Positions 8,460 to 16,835 of a stretch of 30,499 nt of DNA are shown one piece after another. How positions within the stretch are numbered: the stretch's first letter is position 1; each line of letters opens with the position of its first letter. A model generated the notes under the pieces. The model was given only the letters and a program-made list of their open reading frames with translations, was not told the DNA's origin and did no database searches. The stretch comes from an uncultured Lachnospiraceae bacterium (lineage in GTDB: Bacteria; Bacillota; Clostridia; Lachnospirales; Lachnospiraceae), in the NCBI GenBank assembly GCA_934432885.1, contig CAKRYY010000034.1:1-30499 (forward strand), written 5' to 3'. The translations under genes and the position numbers were made by a program.

Positions 8460-9455
8460 ATGCAGCAGGTTATCATAAAAACCACAGAGGCAGGACAACG
8501 ATTTGATAAATTCCTGAAAAAATATCTGCCGGAGGCTTCCGGCAGTTTTCTTTATAAGATGCTGCGGAAGAAAAATATTGTCTTAAATGAGAAGAAAGCT
8601 GATGGCAGTGAAAAGCTGACAGCAGGCGATGCGGTTTCCTTCTTTTTTTCAGAGGAAACCTTTGAAAAGTTCCGGGGAAATGCGGGAAAGGCGGCATCTC
8701 AGGCTGACACCCTGATGCTGCAGGCCAAAAAAGCCTATAAAAAATATGGGATGCTGCAGGTCCTATATGAAAATGAGCATATTCTCTTGGTCAATAAGCC
8801 GGCTGGGATGCTTTCTCAAAAGGCGAAGCCTGAGGACATTTCCCTAAATGAATGGCTGATAGGCTATCTGCTTCATAATGGAGCAGTTACGCCGGAAAGC
8901 CTTCGTATGAACAGACCATCCGTATGCAACCGGCTTGACCGGAATACAAGCGGTATTGTAATCTGCGGCAAAACCTTATATGGAAGCCAGCAGATGGGCG
9001 CGGTTTTAAAGGATAGAAGCCTGCACAAATATTATCTTCTGTATGTAGAAGGAAAAATGGAAAAGGAACAGCGTCTGGAGGGCTATCTTTTAAAGGATGA
9101 GTCAGAAAATCAGGTGAAAATTTTCGATACCATGCAGCCGGGCTGCTCGAAAATCATAACGTTTTACAGACCGCTTGCTGTCTACGAGGAAGAAACACTG
9201 GTTGAGGTAGAGCTTATTACCGGAAAGACGCATCAGATACGGGCGCATCTGGCATCTATTGGCTATCCGCTCGTAGGAGACCCAAAGTATGGAAAGGAAG
9301 CGCTGAATAGAAGGCGCAGGGCACAGGGCATACAGCATCAGCTATTGCACGCTTACAGAGTCATATTTCCAAGACTTACCGGAGAGCTTTCGGAGCTTTC
9401 GGAGCGTGAAATCAAAGCGCCTCTGCCCAGGCTGTTCAAACGGATAAAAGAATAA
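8460..9455 (+). CDS. RluA-family (RluC/RluD-like) pseudouridine synthase
   Basis: Makes pseudouridine in large-subunit rRNA or another RNA. The 331-residue protein has an N-terminal S4-like domain (EAGQRFDKFLKKYLPEA; a basic ...FLYKMLRKKNI segment). The catalytic domain contains LVNKPAGMLSQ, the RluA-type signature NRLDRNTSGIVICGK with the catalytic Asp, and the late KTHQIRAHLASIGYPLVGDPKYG motif. This is a different subfamily from the RsuA-type enzyme about 2 kb upstream. GGGAGGA at 8449-8455 supports the ATG at 8460. recU follows after 16 bp. The exact uridine target cannot be read from sequence. Confidence 0.92.
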   Translation: MQQVIIKTTEAGQRFDKFLKKYLPEASGSFLYKMLRKKNIVLNEKKADGSEKLTAGDAVSFFFSEETFEKFRGNAGKAASQADTLMLQAKKAYKKYGMLQVLYENEHILLVNKPAGMLSQKAKPEDISLNEWLIGYLLHNGAVTPESLRMNRPSVCNRLDRNTSGIVICGKTLYGSQQMGAVLKDRSLHKYYLLYVEGKMEKEQRLEGYLLKDESENQVKIFDTMQPGCSKIITFYRPLAVYEEETLVEVELITGKTHQIRAHLASIGYPLVGDPKYGKEALNRRRRAQGIQHQLLHAYRVIFPRLTGELSELSEREIKAPLPRLFKRIKE

Positions 9456-9471
9456 AACGGAAGGCTTTGCG

Positions 9472-10005
9472 ATGGCAACATGGAATTCGCGCGGACTCAG
9501 AGGCTCTACGCTTGAGGATATGATTAACCGCACAAATGAAAAATACAGAGAAGGTGGACTTGCGCTGATACAGAAGATTCCTACGCCGATTACGCCAATT
9601 CAGATTGATAAACTAAGCAGGCATATTACGCTTGCCTATTTTGACCAGAAGAGTACGGTAGACTACATCGGCGCAGTGCAGGGGATACCCGTCTGTTTTG
9701 ATGCAAAGGAATGTGCAGTAGATACTTTTGCACTTCAGAATATCCATGCGCACCAGGTCGCTTTTATGGAGGATTTTGAAAAGCAGGGCGGAGTTGCCTT
9801 TTTTCTGATTTATTATACTGGCAGAAATGTCTTTTATTATCTGCCGTTTCTGCATTTAAAGCTTTTTTGGGAGCGTGCCCAGACGGGCGGAAGAAAGAGC
9901 TTCCGCTACGAGGAACTGAATCCGGAATATCAGATTCCAAGCAGACATGGTGTTCTGATTCCATATCTGGATATGCTGCAAAAGGATTTGGAGGACAGGG
10001 CCTGA
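9472..10005 (+). CDS. recU: Holliday junction resolvase RecU
   Basis: Endonuclease of Gram-positive bacteria that resolves four-way junctions during recombination and segregation, the counterpart of RuvC. The 177-residue sequence shows the family's N-terminal pattern (NRTNEKYREGGLALIQKIPTP) and the nuclease core STVDYIGAVQGIPVCFDAKE. The core gives Asp64, then Asp77-x-Lys79. The spacing of 13 between the acidic residues matches RecU. The second acid is Asp here where many homologues have Glu. LQNIHAHQVAFMEDF completes the core. GGAAGG at 9459-9464 precedes the ATG. In many Firmicutes recU is paired with a penicillin-binding protein gene; here it ends a pseudouridine-synthase run instead. Confidence 0.88.
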   Translation: MATWNSRGLRGSTLEDMINRTNEKYREGGLALIQKIPTPITPIQIDKLSRHITLAYFDQKSTVDYIGAVQGIPVCFDAKECAVDTFALQNIHAHQVAFMEDFEKQGGVAFFLIYYTGRNVFYYLPFLHLKLFWERAQTGGRKSFRYEELNPEYQIPSRHGVLIPYLDMLQKDLEDRA

Positions 10006-10026
10006 CAGAGCAATTATGCGATAAGG

Positions 10027-10055
10027 TTGACAGTCTGATACAGATTTAGTATACT
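10027..10055 (+). promoter_or_regulatory. Sigma-A promoter of the histidine operon
   Basis: TTGACA (10027-10032), a 17-bp spacer, then TATACT (10050-10055): close to the vegetative consensus. The start of transcription should be near 10062, giving a leader of about 70 nt before hisZ. The leader holds a small inverted repeat (CACG at 10093-10096, CGTG at 10101-10104). There is no room for a T-box, and no specifier loop or T-box sequence was seen. Confidence 0.8.
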
Positions 10056-10132
10056 ACCAATAGTTTTGTATGCTAATATGATAATACGATAACACGTCAG
10101 CGTGATAAAGCAATTGAATGAGGGAGGAAGTA

Positions 10133-11254
10133 ATGCAGGAAAGATTGGTACATACGCCAGAAGGTGTGCGGGATATTTATGGAGAGGAATATGCCAGAAA
10201 GCTGGCGGTAGAAAATAAAATCAAACAGGTATTTCACAGGTATGGATATGAGGATATACAGACTCCGACCTTTGAGTTTTTCGATGTGTTTTCAAGAGAG
10301 ATTGGAACAAAACCGTCCAGAGAGCTGTACAAATTTTTTGATAAGGAAGGAAATACGCTGGTACTGAGACCGGACTTTACCCCATCTATCGCAAGATGTG
10401 CGGCAAAATATTTTATAGAGGAAAAACAGCCGATGCGGTTTTGTTATCTCGGCAATGCGTTCAGCAATACCTCTGAGCTGCAGGGAAAATTAAAAGAGGT
10501 AACGCACATGGGCAGCGAGCTGATTGGCGATGATTCTGTAGAGGCGGATGCAGAAATGGCGGCAGTTATCATTGAATCACTGCTTGGCAGCGGTCTGAAG
10601 GAATTCCAGCTCAGTATCGGAGAAGTGGAGTATTACAAGGGAATCTGCGAGGAGGCAGGACTTTCCGAAGAGATGGAATTGGAGCTTCGGGATTATATTT
10701 CTACCAAAAATTATTTTGGAGCAGAAAATTTCCTGATTGAAAAAAATGTTCCTGAAAAGGACCGTAATATTTTACTGAAATCAGCAGAGCTTTTCGGCGA
10801 TGTGCAGATTTTAAAAGAAGCGAGGGAATCGGTAACCAGCAGGCGCGCAATTATGGCGATAGAACGTCTGGAGGCGATTTATAAGACGCTCTGCATTTAT
10901 GGTGTTGAAAAATATGTTTCCTTTGATTTAGGCATGCTGAGCAAGTACAATTATTACACGGGCGTTATTATGCGCGCATATACATACGGTGTCGGAGATG
11001 CGATTGTAACGGGTGGACGTTACGATAAGCTTTTAGGACATTTTGGAAAGGAAAAGCCCGCGATTGGCTTTATGATTCCCATTGACAGTCTGATGGAGGC
11101 TCTCAGCAGACAGAAGCTTTTTGTGGAAACGGAGCAGAAGGTCGTAACAGTGACATATCAAAAGAATACCTTTACGCAGGCTCTTGCAGAGGCGAAACGC
11201 CGCAGAGACATGGGAGAATTTATTGCGCTTATACCGGAGGGAGAGAATCAATGA
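10133..11254 (+). CDS. hisZ: ATP phosphoribosyltransferase regulatory subunit HisZ
   Basis: HisRS-like protein without tRNA ligase activity that partners short-form HisG in the first, histidine-inhibited step of histidine synthesis. The 373-residue sequence begins with the HisZ/HisS pattern TPEGVRDIYGEEY. It has class II synthetase-like motifs LRPDFTPSIAR and, later, ITGGRYDKLLGHFG-like sequence (IVTGGRYDKLLG), but no C-terminal anticodon-binding domain. I chose ATG 10133, with AGGGAGG at 10121-10127. An in-frame ATG at 10118 lies just before and would place that ribosome site inside the coding sequence. The gene overlaps hisG by 4 bp, consistent with equimolar production. Confidence 0.93.
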   Translation: MQERLVHTPEGVRDIYGEEYARKLAVENKIKQVFHRYGYEDIQTPTFEFFDVFSREIGTKPSRELYKFFDKEGNTLVLRPDFTPSIARCAAKYFIEEKQPMRFCYLGNAFSNTSELQGKLKEVTHMGSELIGDDSVEADAEMAAVIIESLLGSGLKEFQLSIGEVEYYKGICEEAGLSEEMELELRDYISTKNYFGAENFLIEKNVPEKDRNILLKSAELFGDVQILKEARESVTSRRAIMAIERLEAIYKTLCIYGVEKYVSFDLGMLSKYNYYTGVIMRAYTYGVGDAIVTGGRYDKLLGHFGKEKPAIGFMIPIDSLMEALSRQKLFVETEQKVVTVTYQKNTFTQALAEAKRRRDMGEFIALIPEGENQ

Positions 11255-11901
11255 GTGAAGAAAGACGTTATCTGACATTTGCACTTGGAAAAGGACGTCT
11301 TGCAGATAAAACGCTTTCGCTGTTAGAGGCGATTGGCATTACCTGTGAGGAGATGAAGGATAAAAGCTCAAGAAAGCTGATATTTGTCAATGAAGAATTA
11401 AAATTAAAATTTTTCCTTTCCAAAAATCCGGATGTTCCTACCTATGTAGAATACGGTGCGGCAGATATCGGTGTCGTCGGAAGCGACATTATCCGTGAGG
11501 AAAACAGAAGGGTTTATGAGGTCTTGGATTTAGGCTTTGGAAAGTGCAGAATGTGCGTATGCGGACCACAGGAAGCGCAGACACTGCTGCAGCATCATGA
11601 GATGATACGTGTTGCGAGCAAGTATCCGAATATTGCAAAGGATTATTTTTACAATAAAAAGCATCAGACGGTGGATATTATCAAACTCAATGGTTCTGTG
11701 GAACTGGGACCGATTGTAGGGCTGTCTGACGTTATTGTTGATATTGTAGAGACAGGCTCTACACTTAAGGAAAATGGGCTGACAGTGCTTGAGGAGGTCT
11801 GCCCGATTTCGGCACGTATGATTGTAAATCAGGTCAGCATGCAGATGGAGGCTGAGCGTATCAAGAAGCTGATTGGCATGCTGCGGAAGGAGATTTTATG
11901 A
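11251..11901 (+). CDS. hisG: ATP phosphoribosyltransferase, short form, HisG
   Basis: Catalytic subunit that joins ATP and PRPP to give phosphoribosyl-ATP, the committed step of histidine synthesis. At 216 residues it is the short form, lacking the C-terminal ACT-like regulatory domain and therefore needing HisZ. Signatures are FALGKGRLADKTL at the N-terminus, EYGAADIGVVGSDII, KYPNIAKDYF and, at the PRPP site, IVDIVETGSTLKENGL. CGGAGGG at 11235-11241 supports the start. There are ATGA overlaps with hisZ and hisD on either side. Confidence 0.96.
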   Translation: MSEERRYLTFALGKGRLADKTLSLLEAIGITCEEMKDKSSRKLIFVNEELKLKFFLSKNPDVPTYVEYGAADIGVVGSDIIREENRRVYEVLDLGFGKCRMCVCGPQEAQTLLQHHEMIRVASKYPNIAKDYFYNKKHQTVDIIKLNGSVELGPIVGLSDVIVDIVETGSTLKENGLTVLEEVCPISARMIVNQVSMQMEAERIKKLIGMLRKEIL

Positions 11902-13187
11902 GAACGATAGCATTAACGGAAACTGCTAAAAAAGATTTATTAGAAAGTCTGTTGAAAAGAAGCCCGAACCATTATGGGAAATACGAGGGTACTGTACAGG
12001 AGATTATCGGAAAAATCCGGGCAGAGGGAGATGCCGCTTTATTTGCTTACACAGAAACCTTTGACCATTGCAGGATTACACCTGAAAATATCCGCGTAAC
12101 GAAAAAGGAAATTGAAGAGGCATACGCAGCGCTCGCACCGGAGTTTATTGAGACAATGAAGCGTTCTGCCGAGAATATCCGTGTTTATCATCAGAAGCAG
12201 GTCCGCAATAGCTGGATTGACGTAAAAGAGGACGGCAGTATTCTTGGTCAGAAGATTACGCCGATTGCCTGTGCGGGCGTTTATGTGCCGGGTGGAAAGG
12301 CAGCTTATCCTTCAAGTGTGCTGATGAATGTGATTCCGGCAAAGGTTGCCGGCGTATCGAAGATTTTGATGACTACGCCTCCCGGAGCAGATGGAAAGGT
12401 AAATCCTGGAACCTTAGTCGCCGCAGATATTGCGGGCGTTGATGAGATTTATAAAGCGGGTGGCGCGCAGGCGATTGCAGCTATGGCATTTGGAACCGAA
12501 AGTATCCCGAAGGTAGATAAAATTACAGGTCCGGGCAATATTTTTGTTGCGCTTGCCAAAAAAGCGGTTTACGGCTATGTCAGCATTGATTCTATTGCCG
12601 GTCCTAGTGAAATTCTGGTGCTTGCAGACGACACAGCGAATCCGCGCTATGTGGCGGCTGACCTTTTGTCACAGGCAGAGCATGATGAGCTTGCCTCTGC
12701 AATTTTAATTACAACAAGTAAGACACTCGCGGATGCGGTTGAAAAAGAGATAGAAGAGTTCCTTAAGACCCTTTCCCGTGCGGATATTATACGTAAATCG
12801 CTGGATCAGTATGGCTATATTCTGGTGGCAGATACGCTTGCGGATGCGGTTGACGCTGCCAATGAGATTGCGAGTGAGCATCTGGAAATTCTGATGGAAA
12901 ATCCATTCGAGGTAATGTCAAAAATTAAAAATGCAGGTGCAATCTTTTTGGGAGAGAATTCCTCGGAGCCGCTTGGCGACTATTTCGCAGGACCGAATCA
13001 TATACTGCCGACCAATGGGACGGCACGCTTTTTCTCACCATTGGGTGTAGATGATTTTATCAAAAAATCAAGTATTATTTCCTATTCCAGAGAAGCGCTT
13101 GCCGCTGCACATGAGGATATTGAACGCTTCGCAAGGAACGAAGGGCTGACGGCGCATGAAAATTCGATTAAGGTAAGATTTGAATAA
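11898..13187 (+). CDS. hisD: Histidinol dehydrogenase HisD
   Basis: Zinc- and NAD-dependent enzyme that oxidises L-histidinol to L-histidine in two steps, the last of the pathway. The 429-residue length is typical. Motifs are AGVYVPGGKAAYPSSVLMN, GPGNIFVALAKK, IAGPSEILVLAD, the zinc and catalytic segment LLSQAEHDELASAIL, and SEHLEI near the C-terminal third. AGAIFLGENSSEPLGDYFAG follows. The start overlaps hisG by 4 bp with AAGGAG at 11887-11892. A gap of 43 bp separates it from the HisIE fusion gene, with no terminator. Confidence 0.97.
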   Translation: MRTIALTETAKKDLLESLLKRSPNHYGKYEGTVQEIIGKIRAEGDAALFAYTETFDHCRITPENIRVTKKEIEEAYAALAPEFIETMKRSAENIRVYHQKQVRNSWIDVKEDGSILGQKITPIACAGVYVPGGKAAYPSSVLMNVIPAKVAGVSKILMTTPPGADGKVNPGTLVAADIAGVDEIYKAGGAQAIAAMAFGTESIPKVDKITGPGNIFVALAKKAVYGYVSIDSIAGPSEILVLADDTANPRYVAADLLSQAEHDELASAILITTSKTLADAVEKEIEEFLKTLSRADIIRKSLDQYGYILVADTLADAVDAANEIASEHLEILMENPFEVMSKIKNAGAIFLGENSSEPLGDYFAGPNHILPTNGTARFFSPLGVDDFIKKSSIISYSREALAAAHEDIERFARNEGLTAHENSIKVRFE

Positions 13188-13230
13188 AAGATATCAAATA
13201 GAAACCAGAGAAATTTGAAGGGAAAAGAGT

Positions 13231-14517
13231 ATGAACAAAAAGAAATTGATTCCGTGCATTTATTTATATCAGGAAAAGGCAGTTGCGGGATTTGGGGATA
13301 CACAGACCATCGTTTCAGAAAATCCGATTGCACTCGGGAAATTTTACAGTGATAATGGAGCGGACGAGCTGTTGATTTTTGATTTGTCTGATGGAGATGA
13401 GGCGCATGAAAAGGCGCTCGATGTCATTAAGGCAGTCTGCAGCGCGGTAGAGATGCCGGTAATCGGCGCTGGTAATGTAAAGCGTATGGAGGATATTAAA
13501 AAGCTTCTGTATGCCGGCTGTAAAAAGGCAGCGCTCAACTATGCAAAACCGTCGAATTTGGAAATAACCAAAGAGGTTTCCCTTAAGTTTGGCAAGGATA
13601 AAATTGTTGCCTGCATAGATTGTGCTGAGGAAATCACAAAAAACAGGGAGCTTTTGGAGACCTATGTCGGTGAGCTGATTTTAGTAAGGGAAGGTGCGCT
13701 GAAGGAATGTATCGGCTGCTGTGATGTACCCTTCGTGGCAATGCGTCCGGAAATGTCACTGAATAAGCTTTTAGATGATTTGAATTATACTGACCTTTGC
13801 GGTGTAACCGGAGATATTGTAAACAAAAATGCGGAGGAGATTACATCGCTTAAGGCTATCTGTCTCGAAAAGGGAATTTCTGTTGATACGTTCCAGACAG
13901 ATGTGAAATGGGAAGATTTCAAGTTGAATACGGACGGCATGGTACCGGTTGTCGTACAGGACTATAGGACTGACGAGGTACTCATGGTCGCCTATATGAA
14001 TAAAGAGGCTTATGAAACGACCTTAAAGACCGGAAAGATGACATATTTCAGCAGAAGCAGGCAGGAGCTTTGGTTAAAGGGCGAGACGAGCGGACATTTT
14101 CAATATGTAAAGAGTCTGACGGCTGACTGTGACATGGATACGATTCTGGCGAAGGTATCGCAGGTAGGTGCTGCATGCCATACCGGAAATCATTCCTGCT
14201 TCTTCCATGAAATTGTAAAGAAGGAATACCGCGAAGAAAATCCTCTGAAAATTTTTGAAGCGGTTCTGGACGTTATCAAGGACAGAAAGGTACATCCGAA
14301 GGAGGGCTCCTATACTAATTATCTGTTTGATAAGGGAATTGACAAGATATTAAAGAAGCTTGGGGAAGAAGCAACAGAAATCGTAATTGCTGCCAAAAAT
14401 CCCAATCCAAATGAAATCAAATATGAAATTTCTGATTTCCTGTATCACATGATGGTGCTGATGGTAGAAAAGGGTGTTACGTGGGAGGAAATTACGACAG
14501 AGCTGGCACAGAGATAG
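13231..14517 (+). CDS. hisIE: HisF/HisA-like pseudoenzyme domain fused to HisI and HisE (HisIE)
   Basis: Three-part protein, 428 residues. Residues about 228-330 are phosphoribosyl-AMP cyclohydrolase (HisI): [17 protein letters not shown] from about 273, DCDMD near 299 and [11 protein letters not shown] near 314 supply metal and catalytic residues. Residues about 335-428 are phosphoribosyl-ATP pyrophosphohydrolase (HisE), with [16 protein letters not shown]. Residues 1-225 resemble a HisF/HisA barrel: [55 protein letters not shown]. The first catalytic Asp (IPCLD in HisF) is Tyr here, and the phosphate loop GGGI has become GAGN, so this part is unlikely to be a working cyclase. It may help assembly or sense ligands (inference). 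It is last in the his cluster, after hisD. Confidence 0.9.
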   Translation: MNKKKLIPCIYLYQEKAVAGFGDTQTIVSENPIALGKFYSDNGADELLIFDLSDGDEAHEKALDVIKAVCSAVEMPVIGAGNVKRMEDIKKLLYAGCKKAALNYAKPSNLEITKEVSLKFGKDKIVACIDCAEEITKNRELLETYVGELILVREGALKECIGCCDVPFVAMRPEMSLNKLLDDLNYTDLCGVTGDIVNKNAEEITSLKAICLEKGISVDTFQTDVKWEDFKLNTDGMVPVVVQDYRTDEVLMVAYMNKEAYETTLKTGKMTYFSRSRQELWLKGETSGHFQYVKSLTADCDMDTILAKVSQVGAACHTGNHSCFFHEIVKKEYREENPLKIFEAVLDVIKDRKVHPKEGSYTNYLFDKGIDKILKKLGEEATEIVIAAKNPNPNEIKYEISDFLYHMMVLMVEKGVTWEEITTELAQR

Positions 14518-14542
14518 TTTTGGAAGAAATTGTTACAAAATT

Positions 14543-14572
14543 TTTACAGATTTTGGTGGCGTGATTTATAAT
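14543..14572 (+). promoter_or_regulatory. Probable sigma-A promoter of the GH25 gene
   Basis: TTTACA (14543-14548), 18-bp spacer, TATAAT (14567-14572) in an AT-rich gap of 88 bp. Transcription would begin near 14579, leaving about 27 nt before the ATG at 14606. That leader has no Shine-Dalgarno-like purine run. Confidence 0.6.
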
Positions 14573-14605
14573 TCTATATTATACTTGTGATATTATTACA
14601 TACAG

Positions 14606-16327
14606 ATGAGAAAGCAACTGAAAAAAATGGCTGCGCTTTTATGTGCGGCTGTAGTTTTGGCGGGCGTTCCAGCACAGTCCGCAGATGCGGCAGTTACGGC
14701 TGCACAGGCTGCTGCAAAGGGCGTGGATGTTTCGAAATATCAGGGCGCCATTGACTGGAATTCCGTAGCGGCAAATGGATACAGCTTTGCCTTTTTACGG
14801 ATTGGAACAAGTAAGACAGGATTAGACCCTACCTTTGTACCGAATATGGCAGGAGCATCTGCCGCAGGGCTGCGGACAGGCGCTTATGTTTATTCCTATG
14901 CGGTAACAGTAGAGGGCGCTGTAGCAGAGGCGACCTTTGCCTTAAATGCTTTACAGAACATGCCGGTTTCTTTTCCGGTTGCCTTTGATATTGAAGATGC
15001 AGTACACAAGGGACTGTCTCCGGCACAGCAGCAGGAAATTGTAACAGCATTTTGTACCGTAATTGAAAATGCAGGCTATTATCCGATGGTTTATGCAAGT
15101 AAAAACTGGTATCTGAACAGACTGGGTCCGACCATGTACGACCAGTGGGTTGCACAGTATGCGGATGCCTGTGATTATCCGCTGGCATTTACTGTATGGC
15201 AGGCAACCAGCAATGGTGCGGTTCCCGGCATCAACGGCAGAGTGGATATTGACTACCTGTATAAGGATTATTCCAAAGAGATTATCCAGACAGGCTGGAT
15301 TATGCGGAAAGGTTTTCAGTATTTCTACGAGAACTGGCACATGAAGACAGGCTGGATTAACTATGCAGATGCTGTATGGTATACTGATAATATGGGTCGC
15401 ATGGTAACCGGCTGGCAGGATTTGGAAAACAATGGAAGCAAACGTTACTTTATGCCGGAAGGACCGATGGCAATCGGAATTGTAAAGGTTGGCGAGAACA
15501 CCTATTATTTTGCACCTGATGGAATTATGCAGACGGGCTGGCAGACAGTTGGCGGACTTCGGTACCTGCTTGGAGCAGACGGCGTAATGCAGTTTGGCTG
15601 GTACAAGTCTCCGGATGGAACCTATTACTTCAATCAGACCGGCGCGATGGCTACCGGCTGGCAGACGCTTGGAGACCAGAAAACCTATCACTTTGATGAG
15701 CAGAGCGGCTTGCTTTCTGTTTCTACCTTTGTAACTACCGGTGGCGTAAAATTCTATGTGGATACAGATGGCTCCATGGTCAGAGGCTTTAAGAACATTG
15801 CAGGCTCCAACTATTACTTCGCACCGGACGGCGCAATGCAGACAGGCTTCTTTGCAATCGACGGAAAATACTATGACTTTGATGCAAACGGTGTAATGCA
15901 GGTTGGCTGGCAGACGATTGGCGGTCAGAGGTTCTATTTTGATCCGGCAAGCGGTATCATGCAGACAGGTCTTATCAGCGATGGAACTGCACAGTATTAT
16001 CTTGCACCGAATGGCGCCGCAGTTGCAGGCTGGCAGGATATTGACGGCAAGCGGTATCATTTCGATGAAAAGACAAACGCTATGAGCGTTAATACGCTTG
16101 TTACGACAAATGGCGTTACCTTCTATGTTGGCATTGATGGAACCATGCAGACGGGCTGGCAGAATGTCGGCGGTGCACTCTATTACTTCCAGACAGACGG
16201 CAGTATGGCAGCAAATGTAACACTGACAATAGACGGCGTTCCGTATCAGTTTGATGGAAACGGCGTTGGTGTTCCGGTTATCGCACCTGCTGAGCTTCCT
16301 GCTGCAGCTTTGGATGCAGCGCAGTAA
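14606..16327 (+). CDS. Secreted GH25 muramidase with choline-binding-type repeats
   Basis: Exported lysozyme-like enzyme that cuts MurNAc-GlcNAc bonds in peptidoglycan. A signal peptide occupies about residues 1-28 (basic start, then AALLCAAVVLAG; likely cut after SADA). The GH25 domain (about 37-215) begins with KGVDVSKYQGAIDW, with Asp41 and Asp50, and has FDIED with the predicted catalytic Glu130. QWVAQY and FTVWQATSNG follow near its end. From about residue 226 to 555 run short aromatic repeats of the TGWQ...YYF...DGxMQ type (CW_binding/choline-binding family), which usually attach proteins to choline or other wall polymers. There is no ribosome-binding site before the ATG. A strong terminator follows. 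It could be a housekeeping autolysin or an interbacterial or host-facing lysin. Confidence 0.92.
   Translation: MRKQLKKMAALLCAAVVLAGVPAQSADAAVTAAQAAAKGVDVSKYQGAIDWNSVAANGYSFAFLRIGTSKTGLDPTFVPNMAGASAAGLRTGAYVYSYAVTVEGAVAEATFALNALQNMPVSFPVAFDIEDAVHKGLSPAQQQEIVTAFCTVIENAGYYPMVYASKNWYLNRLGPTMYDQWVAQYADACDYPLAFTVWQATSNGAVPGINGRVDIDYLYKDYSKEIIQTGWIMRKGFQYFYENWHMKTGWINYADAVWYTDNMGRMVTGWQDLENNGSKRYFMPEGPMAIGIVKVGENTYYFAPDGIMQTGWQTVGGLRYLLGADGVMQFGWYKSPDGTYYFNQTGAMATGWQTLGDQKTYHFDEQSGLLSVSTFVTTGGVKFYVDTDGSMVRGFKNIAGSNYYFAPDGAMQTGFFAIDGKYYDFDANGVMQVGWQTIGGQRFYFDPASGIMQTGLISDGTAQYYLAPNGAAVAGWQDIDGKRYHFDEKTNAMSVNTLVTTNGVTFYVGIDGTMQTGWQNVGGALYYFQTDGSMAANVTLTIDGVPYQFDGNGVGVPVIAPAELPAAALDAAQ
15283..16272 (+). 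repeat. In-frame cell-wall-binding repeat array
   Basis: About fifteen degenerate units of roughly 20 residues with the core TGW(Q)-x-(I/V)-(G)G-x-x-YYF-x-x-DG-x-M. Above this there is a larger duplication. A segment with YHFDEQSGLLSVSTFVTTGG (from about 15690) recurs as YHFDEKTNAMSVNTLVTTNG (from about 16055), each followed by a V-x-FYV...DG-x-M unit. This points to growth by multi-unit duplication as well as single-unit duplication. Confidence 0.85.
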
Positions 16328-16371
16328 AACTTTTGTAAACGAAATATTTTTATAAAAAATCAACGGATTTG

Positions 16372-16399
16372 GACGCCGGCAGCTTTGCCGGCGTCTTTT
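16372..16399 (+). terminator. Rho-independent terminator after the GH25 gene
   Basis: Perfect 9-bp stem GACGCCGGC (16372-16380) and GCCGGCGTC (16387-16395) with a 6-nt loop, followed by TTTT. It lies 44 bp after the GH25 stop and before the next ribosome site. Confidence 0.9.
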
Positions 16400-16455
16400 G
16401 GCATAAGAAAGACCATTTTTCCATAAAAATATACCAAAACATCTTGGAGCGATAT

Positions 16456-16815
16456 ATGAATCAGAAAATTTCTTCTGAAAAAAAATTGCAGCTGATACAG
16501 CGAATCCGCAAAGAGCATCAGATAAATCAGGATACGATTCAGGGAAGAGAGGCTTTTTTATATGGAAAAAATGTTCCTTATGAAGTGTTTACGGGAACGG
16601 GGATGGATACAGAAGGAGAATTACAGCCAGTCTCAACCTTTCGCTTTCGGGCAGTGATTTCTCTTTTCCTTTTTATTGCAATTTACACGGCAGCGGTTGG
16701 TGGAAGGAGTATTTTCGGCATTGAAATGAGTCAGGTATATCAGGCTGTAGAAACAGACTATTCGGCAAATTTATTTGATTTTATAGATGAGATACCTTAT
16801 ACTTTACATGAATAA
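16456..16815 (+). CDS. Small single-helix membrane protein, unknown function
   Basis: A 119-residue protein with a charged N-terminal part (MNQKISSEKKLQLIQRIRKE), one hydrophobic helix at about residues 64-82 (FRAVISLFLFIAIYTAAVGG) and a short acidic C-terminal tail ending YTLHE. I chose ATG 16456, preceded by TTGGAG at 16444-16449. The open frame continues upstream to 16369 through the terminator hairpin, which argues against a longer protein. It sits 20 bp before a TIGR03960 radical SAM gene and may be co-transcribed with it. No family is recognised. Confidence 0.7.
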   Translation: MNQKISSEKKLQLIQRIRKEHQINQDTIQGREAFLYGKNVPYEVFTGTGMDTEGELQPVSTFRFRAVISLFLFIAIYTAAVGGRSIFGIEMSQVYQAVETDYSANLFDFIDEIPYTLHE

Positions 16816-16835
16816 AATTTAGAAAAGGATACGTT

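Noticed and set aside
10062..10132. Possible T-box or His leader peptide before hisZ
   Set aside because: The leader is too short, and no specifier loop, T-box sequence or His codon run was found.
15283..16272. Periodic repeats that might suggest a CRISPR-like or satellite array
   Set aside because: The repeats are degenerate at DNA level, stay in frame and encode a known wall-binding repeat, with no identical direct repeats and unique spacers.
14951..16363. A 470-codon open frame on the - strand across the GH25 gene
   Set aside because: It lies opposite a well-supported gene, and its length is explained by the repetitive codons of the wall-binding array. It has no ribosome site and no recognisable domain.
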